Source: Schistocerca nitens (lineage: Eukaryota > Arthropoda > Insecta > Orthoptera > Acrididae). Taken from it: a stretch of DNA of 64,000 bases. Where the stretch lies: contig NC_064622.1 of assembly GCF_023898315.1 (NCBI RefSeq), positions 175,542,178-175,606,177 on the forward strand. The letters run 5' to 3'. Below are positions 9,849 through 19,809 of this stretch, piece after piece. The translations under genes were made by a program, and so were the position numbers. Position 1 is the first letter of the stretch, and every line of letters begins with the position of its first letter. Below the pieces are notes generated by a model. That model saw only the letters and a program-made list of their open reading frames with translations, was not told the origin of the DNA and ran no database searches.

Positions 9849-11246
9849 CACTCCTGGAAATGGAAAAAAGAACACATTGACACCGGTGTGTCAGACCCAC
9901 CATACTTGCTCCGGACACTGCGAGAGGGCTGTACAAGCAATGATCACACGCACGGCACAGCGGACACACCAGGAACCGCGGTGTTGGCCGTCGAATGGCG
10001 CTAGCTGCGCAGCATTTGTGCACCGCCGCCGTCAGTGTCAGCCAGTTTGCCGTGGCATACGGAGCTCCATCGCAGTCTTTAACACTGGTAGCATGCCGCG
10101 ACAGTGTGGACGTGAACCGTATGTGCAGTTGACGGACTTTGAGCGAGGGCGTATAGTGGGCATGCGGGAGGCCGGGTGGACGTACCGCCGAATTGCTCAA
10201 CACATGGGGCGTGAGGTCTCCACAGTACATTGATGTTGTCGCCAGTGGTCGGCGGAAGGTGCACGTGCCCGTCGACCTGGGACCGGACCGCAGCGATGCA
10301 CGGATGCACGCCAAGACAGTAGGATCCTACGCAGTGCCGTAGGGGACCGCACCGCCACTTCCCAGCAAATTAGGGACACTGTTGCTCCTGGGGTATCGGC
10401 GAGGACCATTCGCAACCATCTCCATGAAGCTGGGCTACGGTCCCGCACACTGTTAGGCCGTCTTCCGCTCACGCCCCAACATCGTGCAGCCCGCCTCCAG
10501 TGGTGTCGCGACAGGCGTGAATGGAGGGACGAATGGAGACGTGTCGTCTTCAGCGATGAGAGTCGCTTCTGCCTTGGTGCCAATGATGGTCGTATGCGTG
10601 TTTGGCGCCGTGCAGGTGAGCGCCACAATCAGGACTGCATACAACCGAGGCACACAGGGCCAACACCCGGCATCATGGTGTGGGGAGCGATCTCCTACAC
10701 TGGCCGTACACCACTGGTGATCGTCGAGGGGACACTGAATAGTGCACGGTACATCCAAACCGTCATCGAACCCATCGTTCTACCATTCCTAGACCGGCAA
10801 GGGAACTTGCTGTTCCAACAGGACAATGCACGTCCGCATGTATCCCGTGCCACCCAACGTGCTCTAGAAGGTGTAAGTCAACTACCCTGGCCAGCAAGAT
10901 CTCCGGATCTGTCCCCCATTGAGCATGTTTGGGACTGGATGAAGCGTCGTCTCACGCGGTCTGCATGTCCGGCACGAACGCTGGTCCAACTGAGGCGCCA
11001 GGTGGAAATGGCATGGCAAGCAGTTCCACAGGACTACATCCAGCATCTCTACGATCGTCTCCATGGGAGAATAGCAGCCTGCATTGCTGCGAAAGGTGGA
11101 TATACACTGTACTAGTGCCGACATTGTGCAGGCGTGGTTCTGTCAGTGTGATCACGTGATGTATCTGACCCCAGGTATGTGTCAATGAAGTTTCCCCTTC
11201 CTGGGACAATGAATTCACGGTGTTCTTATTTCAATTTCCAGCAGTG
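9849..11246 (+). mobile_element. Tc1/mariner element, nearly intact
   Basis: TA target duplication at 9847-9848 and 11247-11248. Terminal inverted repeats start CACTCCTGGAAATGG and end CAATTTCCAGCAGTG, with the complementary inner GAACAC/GTGTTC following. Removing the element with one TA restores an open gypsy RT frame (Gln-Tyr-Ile-Cys-Met-Leu-Phe-Gly). It has a complete transposase frame with only one stop, and GC content is clearly higher than its surroundings. These signs point to a recent insertion, later than the gypsy. Confidence 0.9.
10093..11115 (+). pseudogene. Tc1-type DDE transposase with one premature stop
   Basis: One frame of 340 codons, the usual Tc1 transposase length. Residues 1-120 form the paired helix-turn-helix DNA-binding region ('DFERGRIVGMREAGWTYRRI'). 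The catalytic triad is visible: D in VVFSDESRF, D in FQQDNARPH and E in DLSPIEHVWD. Counting residues between the second D and E gives 32, two fewer than the classical DD34E spacing. The only interruption is TGA at 10231-10233, where CGA (Arg) would be expected, a typical CpG decay change. It cuts and pastes the element at TA sites in the nucleus. As it stands it should yield only the N-terminal part. Confidence 0.85.
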
Positions 11247-11317
11247 TATGTATGCTGTTCGGGTTGAAGAATGCACTGGCAACTTTTCAGTGATTATTAG
11301 ATGGGATTTTAAGGGGA

Positions 11318-12193
11318 CTACGCTTATAGGGGACAGTCTGGCAGCAATGTTATAAGTATTCTGCATAAACTTGTACTTTGTTTCTATGTACTAGTTTGGG
11401 CTATATTCCACCTCTGGGGACACGACACTGGGATCAGGATGGAATGGCAGCCTAGAATTTGGAGATGGCATGTTCTGCCTGAAGGAGGGCAGTGACAGCA
11501 GTCTGCAGTGAGTTCAGGAGGGGCTCGGTTCCACGGGCCACGTTCGCTTCTCACCTGGCGTACCAGGGCCCGGGTAGGGCGTACGTTGCGGGAGGTGCAG
11601 CAGAGCTGCTACAGTGCCAGAGACAGCAGTGGGTGTTTCCATCTGGCAAGCACCACTAGTGGCAAGTTGTGTCCAGGAGGGCGCAGGTTCGAGTCTGGTC
11701 CTATCCTAGGAGCAGCGCCAGCATGAGCGCCATGGGTGACCAGTACACCCACCTTCATCCCATCGTCAGACAGAGCAGGCCAAATGGGGTGGAGGGTAGC
11801 AAGGTCCAGGGACTGTAGCAGTCTCTGGAATCACAGGCAGCAGAGTGGCGCCAATTGCAACGTCCGGGCAGGTGGTGATCAGGAGAGCACAGGCCGACTT
11901 CCATCGGCGGGCAACCTTGATGACACCATCAGCAGCATCGGCATACCAGGAGTTTACTTAGCTGGCTGGACTCACGGGACAGTGCACTGCTGCACGCTGA
12001 CATAATGCTTCACCCTTCGAGTACTATAAATTAGCTGAATAACTGAATATTACTGAATACTGCTGTATCATTCTATATTATCCCTTGACGCTCTTGAACT
12101 TGCTCAGCCTCCTGACAAAATATGGCGCAATGGGTCCTGGCTTCAGCTCTACCAACTGGAGTCTCAGGTTCGACACACTGACCCCGCACCACA
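11318..12193 (+). repeat. Second gypsy LTR, 5'-truncated
   Basis: It aligns by eye with 5276-6375, from 'CTACGCTTATAGGGG' to the terminal 'CACCACA', and lacks the foldback insertion present in the other copy. Roughly 460 bp expected at its left end are absent; instead it abuts RT code, with the six bases CTACGC shared at the junction. It is therefore either the 3' LTR after a deletion by microhomology, or part of another element that landed in the RT. Confidence 0.7.
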
Positions 12194-12440
12194 TCTATTG
12201 AAAGTAGTTGAAGAAATAATGAAACCTTGAGTAGGCGACACCACCGTTCATTGTAGAACATGGAAGTCGGAGACCTGCCCAGTATGTAAAGCAGGATTGA
12301 TTTGATTTGGACAGGGAAGCTAAAACAGCTTTGGTCTATCCTGCCACTGTCCACACCGAAACCAAGTTTGTTGTGCAGTATCGCTCCCTGTATATCTAGT
12401 AAAGTCAACCAGTGCCCTTAAATAGTGCAAGGAGTCCCTT
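12194..12440 (+). other. Unassigned sequence beyond the right LTR
   Basis: The first 35 bases can be read as His-Leu-Leu-Lys-Val-Val-Glu-Glu-Ile-Met-Lys, which resembles the helix after the YxDD motif in gypsy RTs. If correct, the LTR-like segment lies inside pol rather than at its end. The rest shows a weakly open stretch ending in 'FVVQYRSLYI' with no family I can name. Confidence 0.35.
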
Positions 12441-12501
12441 TACCAGTTTTTTGTTAGACACAATTTCTTCAGGTCCAGTATCTTTTGCTCTCCAATGCCA
12501 T

Positions 12502-13263
12502 TCATTCTAAGATTAGTTGTGATGCAGTTTCTTCACCCTCATCACAGGTCCTACATTTAGGGTCTTCTTCCATTATACCCATTGAATGTAAGTGCTTTTT
12601 GAAATTCTCATGGCCGGTCGTCAGTCCAGTCATGAGTTTGATCTCTTTCCTGTTCAATCCCAGGATTACAGAGCTTCTTTTAAAATTCGGCTTAGTTGCC
12701 ATAACCTTACCATGTTTTTGTTTACAGACCTTGATCCAATATTCTATGTGCTGTTTCCTAAGCCAGTTCCACAGTTATAGTTTGATCATTGCCTTGGTAA
12801 ATGTCAGGACAGGTTCCAGTCCAATAAATGGAGTCATTGCCCCCATCCTGGCCAATCTGTCCGCTAGTTCATTGCCACAGATCCCCGAGTGGCCAGGGAC
12901 CCAGACAAGGTTTACCCTATTGCTTCTCCCTAGCTCCCCCTGAGCCCTGTGGCATTCTGCAACAATCTTAGATCTCATTGCAGGAGCTGCCAGTGATTTT
13001 AGGGCTGCCTGGCTGTCTGAATAGATGTAGATGCTACAGTCCTTATAGCACCTATACATATTCTCCTCCACACATGCCCCGATTGCAGTAATTCCAGCTT
13101 GGAATGCCGAGGCCAGTTTTCCTAGAGAATGATGCCCTCCAGTCTTGGCTGAACCCCGTACACCCCTGCCCCAATGCCTTGCTCTGCTTTCGACCCGTTG
13201 GTGAACCAAAAAATGCCCCTGTATGGTGTCGAACTGTTTTTTCCCACTTCTCCATGCTTCCAA
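12502..13263 (-). pseudogene. LINE-B RNase H and C-terminal Cys block
   Basis: The RNase H remnant (162 codons, 13263-12775) shows 'IYIYSDSQAALKSL', the strand with the conserved Asp, and 'WVPGHSGICGNELADRLAR', carrying the conserved His and final Asp. The first Asp strand (T-D-G-S) is lost or in another frame. The next frame (12702-12502) has 'RKEIKLMTGLTTGHENFKKHL' and 'CRTCDEGEETASQLI', the terminal Cys-x2-Cys region that such LINEs carry after RNase H. RNase H would remove RNA from cDNA hybrids. Frameshifts make it inactive. Confidence 0.75.
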
Positions 13264-14419
13264 TTGTTATATTATAAGGCTTGTTGAAGCAGTTGGGAGT
13301 TATTATATAGGCGGCCAGCATTACCTCAGCCATTCCTATATTTACCTCACTCACTATCTTAGTGTGTGATTCTGGGTATCCCAATGAGATCCAGTTTTTA
13401 CCAGTTTTAGGTCTGTATGCCCCAGCTGCTGCCTTCATCTTGACCCAAAGGGGTAGTGGAGGCATGTCCAGCATGGCTTCCATCCCAGTGGTTGGTGTGC
13501 TGCTAATTCTGCCTGTTATGGCTAAGCAAGCCAGTCTCTGCACCTTAGTTGCAACCCGCTGTTCTACCTTCTTCCACCACACTATGGCCCCATAGGAAAC
13601 TGTGGTGTATATCCAGTGCATACCTCTGAGGCTAAGGCCCCAGTTTTTGCCACAAGCCCTTCTGGTACTCACTAGAGTACCTTTCATCTTGGAGCAGATG
13701 ATCTTAATGTGAGAGATCCATGTTAGTTTATCATCTAGGGCTACCCCTAGATATTTCACTATCCCCTTCACAGGTAGAGTTTCATCGAAGACATTTAGAT
13801 TCCAACATGAGTGTTGGAAATGCCTCTTCATGAATGTCACCGCAACAGTCTTCTTAGGATTAATCCTTAGATCCTGTTTCATGTATCAGTCTTGCACAAT
13901 GTCCAATGCACTTTGTGCCATATTTCTAACTATGTCAGTAAATTTGCCAAGTATTACTATGACAAGGTCACCTGAATATCTTTGGCAAAAGCATTGCCTG
14001 GAATTTAGTTCCTCAATGAGTTTGTTCACCTTGTGGGCAACCTCTAGTGGTGTTAATAACCATCTTTTCATTCGTCATTGTAGCCTCTACCTTCCTTCCA
14101 CTAAGCATGGCCCTGGTCCACCTACATGTAGTGCTCCCTAGGTCATGCACCTCTGCTGCCCTTACCATAGAATCGAAGGTTGTGTTACCGAAGGCCCACT
14201 TGATGTCCAGGAAGATGCTAGGGCTATTTCTTGAAAGTGAAGTGCTTTCTCCTCACTCCCAACGAGCTGGTGGAGAGCTGTCTCACATGATTTACCTGGT
14301 TGATATGCATATTGATTTGAATGTAGAGGGGCCCTAATTAGCCTCCTCTCCTCAACGTATACATTAAGCAGTTTTTCCAATGTTTTAAGACTAAAGGAGG
14401 ACAGACTGATTGGTCTCAT
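13052..14419 (-). pseudogene. LINE-B reverse transcriptase
   Basis: 'MRPISLSSFSLKTLEKLL' (from 14419) is the R-P-I-S-L motif at the start of the RT fingers; 'NQYAYQPGKSCETALHQL' follows. The palm motif reads CQRYSGDLVIVILGKF near 14005, so the Y-x-D-D catalytic box has become Y-S-G-D, losing one metal-binding Asp. The 276-codon frame below 13882 covers the thumb ('INPKKT', 'YLGVALDDKLTWISH'). Stops separate the parts. The loss of an active-site Asp shows it could not polymerise even if the frame were whole. Confidence 0.75.
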
Positions 14420-15241
14420 ATACTTGTCCTAGGTATGATCAATTCTCTCTGGCTTTGGAACGAAGACAACTTTCACTGCCCTCCAAGCTTTGGGAATGAT
14501 TTCTGTTGCTAGGCTAATCCTGAATAACCTGCATAGGAGTCTTATGACATTCTCTCCTACCTTTTGCCGGAGAGGTTGAAAGATTCAATCTGGGCCAGGT
14601 GACTTGAACAGCTGGAATGTTCCCACCACCCATTGTATTTTATTGAAATCCACACACTCCTTGGCTGATTCCCAGTCTTCTGTTTGAGTGCCTGAGAACA
14701 ATTGTCTCTCTGGGGTCACATTCTAGTCTGTGTTGTCTGGCAGAGCATATTGATGAAAGTGAGTTTTGAGGAGCAGTTCCAGCATTTCATGTGCTGTCTT
14801 TGTATATTCCACATCCTCCTTCATCACCATACCTCCTGGATTGGTTGGTACTCTAGTGAGGATTCTGTGAAGTCTAGCTTGAGCAGCTGTGCTCTCTACT
14901 TCCTCACAGAATGCCTTTCAGGATGCCTCCTTTGATGTCTGACAGCAAGGTTGTAGTTGACAAGGGCCTCACTATATTTTGCCCATTGTCCTTTATGTCT
15001 CGCAAGGTTAAACAGTCTCCATACTTGTTTTCTTTGCGTTTTCAAGTTATCGTTCCAACAAGGCACACTCCTATTTGCGCACTTCTTGGTGATTGTGCAG
15101 TTGTCCTTATATAAAGTCACTATGGCAGGCCTCTGCTACTTCCTTAAACTCTACTGGATTCCTTATCAAGGTTTTAATGTGCAATAAGCTTAAGTCAAGC
15201 TCCCTCCTATATGTCTCCCAGTCTGCTTTCCTGGGATTCCT

Positions 15242-15586
15242 CTAGGTCATGGTCTGTCTGATTCCAAATTCAACCTTGAATTTAATGTACATGTGATCCA
15301 ATGAGGATGGCTCTAACACCACAGGCCATTGTTTGACATAGCTGCCCATCATCATGGAACCAAAGGTTATGTCAATTTTTTCTTTCCTTCTGCTATTCCT
15401 GAATGTAGACTCATTGCCCCTATTCAGGACCTCCAAGTTGTTAGCTAAGAGAAATTCAAGAAGGTACTCACCTCTACTGTCGGTGTCCTTGCTGCCCCAC
15501 ACTAGGTTGTGGGCATTGGCATGGCATCCCACCAGCAGTTGGTCACCTTGCCAATGGCAAGCCTCTAGCAGTCTCCTCACCTCCAA
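15242..15586 (-). pseudogene. LINE-B APE-type endonuclease fragment
   Basis: A 114-codon frame beginning just before 'LLVGCHANAHNLVWGS'. This is the endonuclease motif normally read D-x-N-A-H; the Asp is replaced by His. 'ESTFRNSRRKEKIDITF' matches the T-x-x-D strand, and 'SSLDHMYI' the S-D-H strand with Leu before the Asp. The upstream half of the domain (above 15600) is out of frame. In active elements it nicks target DNA to prime reverse transcription. Confidence 0.7.
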
Positions 15587-16091
15587 AGGAGGAGCAGAGC
15601 TGTCTTCTTAAGCAAGGTATGCTGATGCCAAAACAATTTCCCTTGTGATACCTTCCTCACATTGCTGCATTCTGATGGTCACTAGGTCCCTGGACTAGAA
15701 ATCCATCATTGGCATGAAGGAAATTCAATTTCTTACATAGATGCATGTTCTGGAGTTTCTTAGATCTCCAGCATAAATCAGCTTACCTCCAGTACCACTG
15801 AGGCCCGATACGCCCCCTTTATATAAGTAGGGTTCTTGTATCAGGGCCATGTCCACTTCCTGCCTTCCCAGGCAGCGGCTCAGGGCAGCAGAGGCCCCTT
15901 TACTGTGCTGCAGATTAATCTGCAGTGCCTCCAGGCTCTATCTTGCTGCCATCATTGCCTTTGAGGTCTTTGGTAACCCTGACAGTGAACTGCAAGAACC
16001 CTAAAAACAATTTCAGGTCTTGCTCTCGCATCACCTTCAGGGACTTCTCTCCAACCTCCACCAACAGGGTTTGTCCTTCTGGTACAACCTA

Positions 16092-17662
16092 CTAGTTGAT
16101 TACTCTCCAATCCTCTGTCGAGACTTTTGGGTTCTGGACCCCTGTTTTCTTGAACAGGGTCTTAAGGGAGACATCCTTAAGGATCTTTGGTACCCATATT
16201 GATACCTTTGCGGTCTTAAGAAGCTCTGCTGCCATTTTGACCAGCAGCTTCGCATCCTCCCACGGGAATATCGTGGGCAATTTGTCCTTAAGCCATTCCA
16301 CCATGTGCACCCCCTCACAGACAAAAATGAGGGCACCACAATCTAGATAGACCCTCTTGAACTTGGGTCCTGGACCAGCATCCCCCCCCCCCCCCCAAAT
16401 CTTTTCTAAGAAGGCCATCTGTACAAGTTCCTCCTACTGTGAGGTGATGGTTACCCATGGATAGCCTTCCTGGGTAAATTGCATCTAAAAAACTGAGACT
16501 GCAGTACTGGAAATGAGCGTTTGGCGTCATTGGCCGGGAGGCTCCTTATGGGGCATGTCTGACTGCCTTGGTGCAGGTCTTATTACATTTGACACCACAT
16601 TGGGCGACCTGCGTGCTGGATGAGGATGAAATGATGATGGAGACAACACAACACTCAGTCCCTGAGTGGAGAAAATCCCCTACCCAGCTGTGAATCGAAC
16701 CTGGGCCCTTTAGGATGGCAGTCCATCACGCTGACCATTCAGCTATCGGGGTGGACACTTCAGTACTATAGGTCTGTTTCCCTATTTCTTGCCTTGGTTT
16801 TTTCTGGGCTCACTTATCCAGGGAGGAGGGATCTTAGATTCTTCCCTTATCCTCTTGCTGCCTGTCTTTGATGTTGTGGGGGTCTGTGTATCCCTTTCAA
16901 CCTGAGACAGTGTTTTCTTGGGGGTATTAGGCTAAAGACCTTTTAATTCCCTTCACTTGTCTTTGGGAAGTCATTCTTTCCCTTCCTTTTGTCTCTGTTC
17001 CCTGAGGAGTTTCCTTATCTGGGCCCCAGGCAAGGCTTTAATCTTGATCTGGTCCAACTTCTCAGTTACAGTTCCCACTTCTGGCTCAGGTCTAGATCCT
17101 GATTCAGTAGTGGGAATGCATTCCATCAGACCTGACCCCAATGTTTGGGTGTCTGAGGTCTCAATTTGCTCCTCAGTTTGTTTTAATTTATTTTCTTTAG
17201 TTGTATCCATCTTGGTCCCATGAGATTTGAGGATCTACATGGTCCACACCATGAATACCCCACACGGTGTAAGGCTACTTTCTCAGGGAGGTTGCCTGGT
17301 ATCCTTGAGGCTCTGTTTGCGATGTGTCTTCCCATGTGCCATGCACTCCTTGGCATGGATCACATCACACCTTGGGTTGGGAAAGGGAATTTGGTTAGGA
17401 CTAGGAGTGGATAAGGGAGATGGGATGTTGTGGGACACTCTTAGTCTGATCCATCAGCTAAGGCCTTTCCAGCAGTAGGTCCTATACCTTCAGCATAGGC
17501 CTCAGCTTCATGCAGATATGCAAGTCTCTCCACCCACATGGACAGTGCTTCATCAAGGTGGTGTCCCCCGGAGAGGATAAAGTAGGATAGGCAGTGATCT
17601 CTGACTGATCTGACAACAGAATACAGTGCTAGTGCAGCCAAAAATTTTTTAGAGCCGATCAT
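16092..17662 (-). pseudogene. LINE-B ORF1 remnants
   Basis: Three pieces. 17662-17441 (73 codons) contains 'MWVERLAYLHEAEAYAEG'. 17210-16971 (79 codons) is highly charged, rich in Lys/Glu/Gln. 16418-16092 (108 codons) contains 'LIFVCEGVHMVEWLKDKLP' and 'VPKILKDVSLKTLFKKTG', which resemble the DUF4780-type ORF1 proteins of arthropod LINEs. The last two are separated by the SINE. ORF1 proteins coat the element's RNA. Family match by recollection only. Confidence 0.5.
16502..16767 (-). mobile_element. tRNA-derived SINE inserted in LINE-B
   Basis: On the minus strand the body (about 16758-16509) starts GTCCACCCCGATAGCTGAAT, with an A-box-like TAGCTGAATGG and a B box GGTTCGATTC, then an unrelated tail ending near 'CAAACGCTCATTTCC'. 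CAGTACT flanks both sides (16502-16508 and 16761-16767). A full-length copy of a family I recognise from orthopteran DNA, transcribed by RNA polymerase III and mobilised by a LINE. Confidence 0.8.
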
Positions 17663-17689
17663 TCAGTACATATTGTTGAACTTGGGGCC

Positions 17690-17905
17690 CTGCAGCAGAT
17701 GACCTCTATGTGTTCCTATGTTGATCCAAAAACATTGTCAGCCATGATCACAGTACGATGGGATCATGGAGATTGGACTGTGTGTCAATGGAAACATATC
17801 ATGTGGTTGGATTAATCGCATTTCTTGTTACATCAGGTAGTAAACAAAGGTACCATAGCAGCTGTGGACCATATCAACATAATTGCAGATCACTTGCACT
17901 CTTTG
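17690..17905 (+). mobile_element. Tc1-like transposase fragment with internal deletion
   Basis: 'GGATCATGGAGATTGGACTG' at about 17763 and 'TTTCTTGTTACATCAGGT' at 17821-17838 match the transposase segment W-T-V-x-Q-W-K ... F-L-L-H-Q that carries the first catalytic Asp, here W-L-D followed by a stop. 'GCTGTGGACCATATCAACAT' at about 17861 then resembles the segment just before the second Asp, so the region between is deleted. Termini not found. Confidence 0.55.
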
Positions 17906-18125
17906 TAGCTTGTTGACTTCCACAACTCCTGAATGTTTTAAGGGAATCCTAAACTTTCGACCCTTCATGCAAGTTCAGCAAAGCACAATCTATTTTGTCA
18001 GAATCAAGAAAGTTCCTGGTTCAGGATTTCTGCACTGCTCATTGATTCATTGTGTTCTGCAAACCCCATCTTCTGAGATGTGAATCTTGTTAAGTTATAC
18101 TTTAATACCACGAAACAGCTGTAAT
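17906..18125. other. No recognised feature
   Basis: AT-rich spacer between a Tc1 fragment and LINE-A A3. One short open frame of 66 codons without similarity to anything known to me. Confidence 0.4.
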
Positions 18126-18240
18126 TGTTGTTGCTGTTTTGGTCTTCACTCTGTAGACTGGTTTGATGCAGCTCTCCACTCTATCTGTCCTGTGAAAATC
18201 TCTTCTTTTCTGAATAACTCTGGCAGTCTACATCCTTTTG

Positions 18241-19319
18241 AACCTGCCTATTATCTATTTCTACATCAGTATTCCACAATCCACCTTACAGCACATGCCA
18301 GAGGGTACCCCATACCACTTCTAGTCATTTCCTTTCCTTTTCCACACACAAATAGAGCAAGGGAAAAATGACTGTCTATATGCCTCTGTATGAGTCCTAA
18401 TTTCTTGTACCTTAACTTTGTGGTCCTTAAGCAATGTCTGTTGGAAGCAACAGAATTGTTCTGCAGTCAGCTTCAAATGACAGCTCTCTTAGTTTTCTCT
18501 ATAGTATTTCTCAGAAAGAATGTTACCTTCCTTCCAGGGGTTCCCAAAGCACCTCTATAACACTTGTCTATTGTTCAAACCTACCAGTAACAAATCTAGC
18601 AGCCTGCCTCTGAATTGCTTCAGTGTCTTTCTTTAATCCATCACTGTATGGATTCCAAACACTTGAGCACTGTTGGAGAATAGATTTCACTAGCATCCTA
18701 TATGTAGTATTCTTTACAGTTGAATCATACTTTCCTAGAATTTTCCCAATAAACTGAAGTCAATCATTCACCTCTTCCTGCACAATCTTCACATGCTTGT
18801 TCCTTTTCATATTGCTTTACTATGTTATGCTGAGATATTTAAACAACGTGACTGTGTCTAGCAGGACACTACTAATGCTGTATCTGAACACTATGGGTTT
18901 ATTTTTCCTACTCATCTGCATTAACTTACATTTTTATACGTTTAGAAACAGGTGCCATTCATCACAACAACTACACATTTTGTGTAAGTCATCTTGTATC
19001 CTCCCACAGTCACTCAACTTGGATGCCTTACAATACACCACAGCATCATCAGCAAACAACTGCAGATTTCTGGCCTTCCTGTCTGCCAAATCATTTGTGT
19101 ATATAGAAGATAATAGCAGTCCTATCACTCTTCTGTGGGGCACTGCTGATGATACCCTTGTCTCTGGTGAACACTTGCCAAAGAGGATAACATACTGGGC
19201 TCTAAAAATTTAAGAAGTTTTCAAGCCACTCAACCTATTTCATATGCTTGTATCTTCTTTAACAGCCTACCATGTCAAACACATTCTGTAAATCTAGATA
19301 CATGGAATCTGCCTGATAT
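18241..19319 (-). mobile_element. CR1-type LINE fragment inside LINE-A A3
   Basis: The minus strand encodes the RT palm 'LLLSSIYTNDLADRKARNLQLFADDAVVY' (19130-19040; core LQLFADDAVVY) and degraded thumb and C-terminal sequence, ending with the family 3' end (TAGATGT-like, at 18255). A degenerate 14-bp duplication flanks it: AACCTGCCTATTAT at 18241-18254 against AATCTGCCTGATAT at 19306-19319. The 5' part is missing, as is usual for LINE insertions. Same family as 37144-38590 and 48490-52995. Confidence 0.8.
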
Positions 19320-19571
19320 TCATCTCTTGGTCTCCCTCTATAATTCCCTCCCCCTTTCCCCTCACATCCTTCAACACTAAATTGGTGATCCCTTGATGTG
19401 TCTCAGAATGTGTCTTATCAACTGATTGCTTCTTTTAGTCAAGTTATGCCACAAATTTTTTTCTTCCCAGTTCTGTTCAGTACCTTCTCATTGCTTGCAT
19501 GATCTACACATCTAATCTCCAGCATTCTCATGTAGCACCACATTTCAAAAGTTCCCATTCTCTTCTTGTCC

Positions 19572-19809
19572 ATGTTTCACTTCCAGACGAGGCTATGCTT
19601 CAGACAAATATCTTCAAAAAAGACTTCCTAGCACTTAAGTCTATTTATTTTATCAAACAAATTTCTCTTATTCATAAACCTTTTTCTGACATGTTTCACT
19701 TCCAGATGAGGCTATGCTTCAGACAAATATATTCAAAAAAGACTTCCTAGTATTTAAGTCTATTTATTTTATCAAACAAATTTCTCTTATTCATAAACCT
19801 TTTTCTGAC
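19572..19809 (-). repeat. 119-bp tandem duplication within LINE-A A3
   Basis: 19572-19690 and 19691-19809 are near-identical copies of a segment of the 3' terminal domain (both start ATGTTTCACTTCCAGA and end TTTTTCTGAC). Other LINE-A copies have this segment once. Confidence 0.9.

Larger units (their letters stand above)
8673..11317 (+). pseudogene. Gypsy reverse transcriptase, split by two insertions
   Basis: The finger region occurs at 8760-8905 ('FRKPYRIACHMQPLLEEFIEQQL'-type signature, read as YRIACHMQPLLEEF). A frameshift near 8880 leads to 'VVLVPKK' and 'KYRFCCDYRFLN' (8905-8980). The palm Asp of motif A ('MIIDLWSGYHQ') is split by the LINE-A insertion at 9064-9764; 'TAFTVPGGLYQY' (9810-9845) is split from 'MLFGLKNALATFQ' (11251-11290) by the Tc1 insertion. 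A TGA stops the frame at 11291, then 'LLDGILRGLR' runs into LTR-like sequence at 11318. The catalytic YxDD, RNase H and integrase are missing. Confidence 0.75.
4813..12193 (+). mobile_element. Gypsy-type LTR retrotransposon with nested insertions
   Basis: Order: 5' LTR (to 6375), primer-binding site, gag with CCHC knuckles, aspartic protease, RT, and an LTR-like copy at 11318-12193. The RT is interrupted by a LINE-A derivative (9064-9764) and a Tc1 element (9849-11246); deleting each with one TSD copy brings RT motifs together in frame. RNase H, integrase and the catalytic YxDD are absent: RT stops after the 'FGLKNALATFQ' motif, where the right LTR-like sequence begins. The expected 4-5 bp duplication at the outer ends was not found (gtgac on the left against tctat on the right). 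Confidence 0.75.
12441..17690 (-). mobile_element. LINE-B: APE-type LINE with RNase H (I/LOA/Jockey-like)
   Basis: Read on the minus strand, the order is ORF1 (17662 to about 16092), endonuclease (about 15900-15240), RT (14420-13300), RNase H (13260-12780) and a C-terminal Cys-rich block (12702-12502). An RT followed by RNase H is known from the I, LOA and R1-like clades; an ORF1 resembling DUF4780 also fits that range, so I leave the clade open. The element is about 5.2 kb, close to full length, but broken by many stops. A SINE lies within ORF1 (16502-16767). Confidence 0.75.

Noticed and set aside
12260-12400. Gypsy RNase H resemblance in 'AKTALVYPATVHTETKFVV'
   Set aside because: Vaguely like the start of RNase H after RT, but interrupted by stops and without its catalytic Asp strand. 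Not strong enough to call.
12485-12943. 152-codon plus-strand frame
   Set aside because: Antisense to LINE-B RNase H and C-terminal code, which have recognisable motifs on the other strand.
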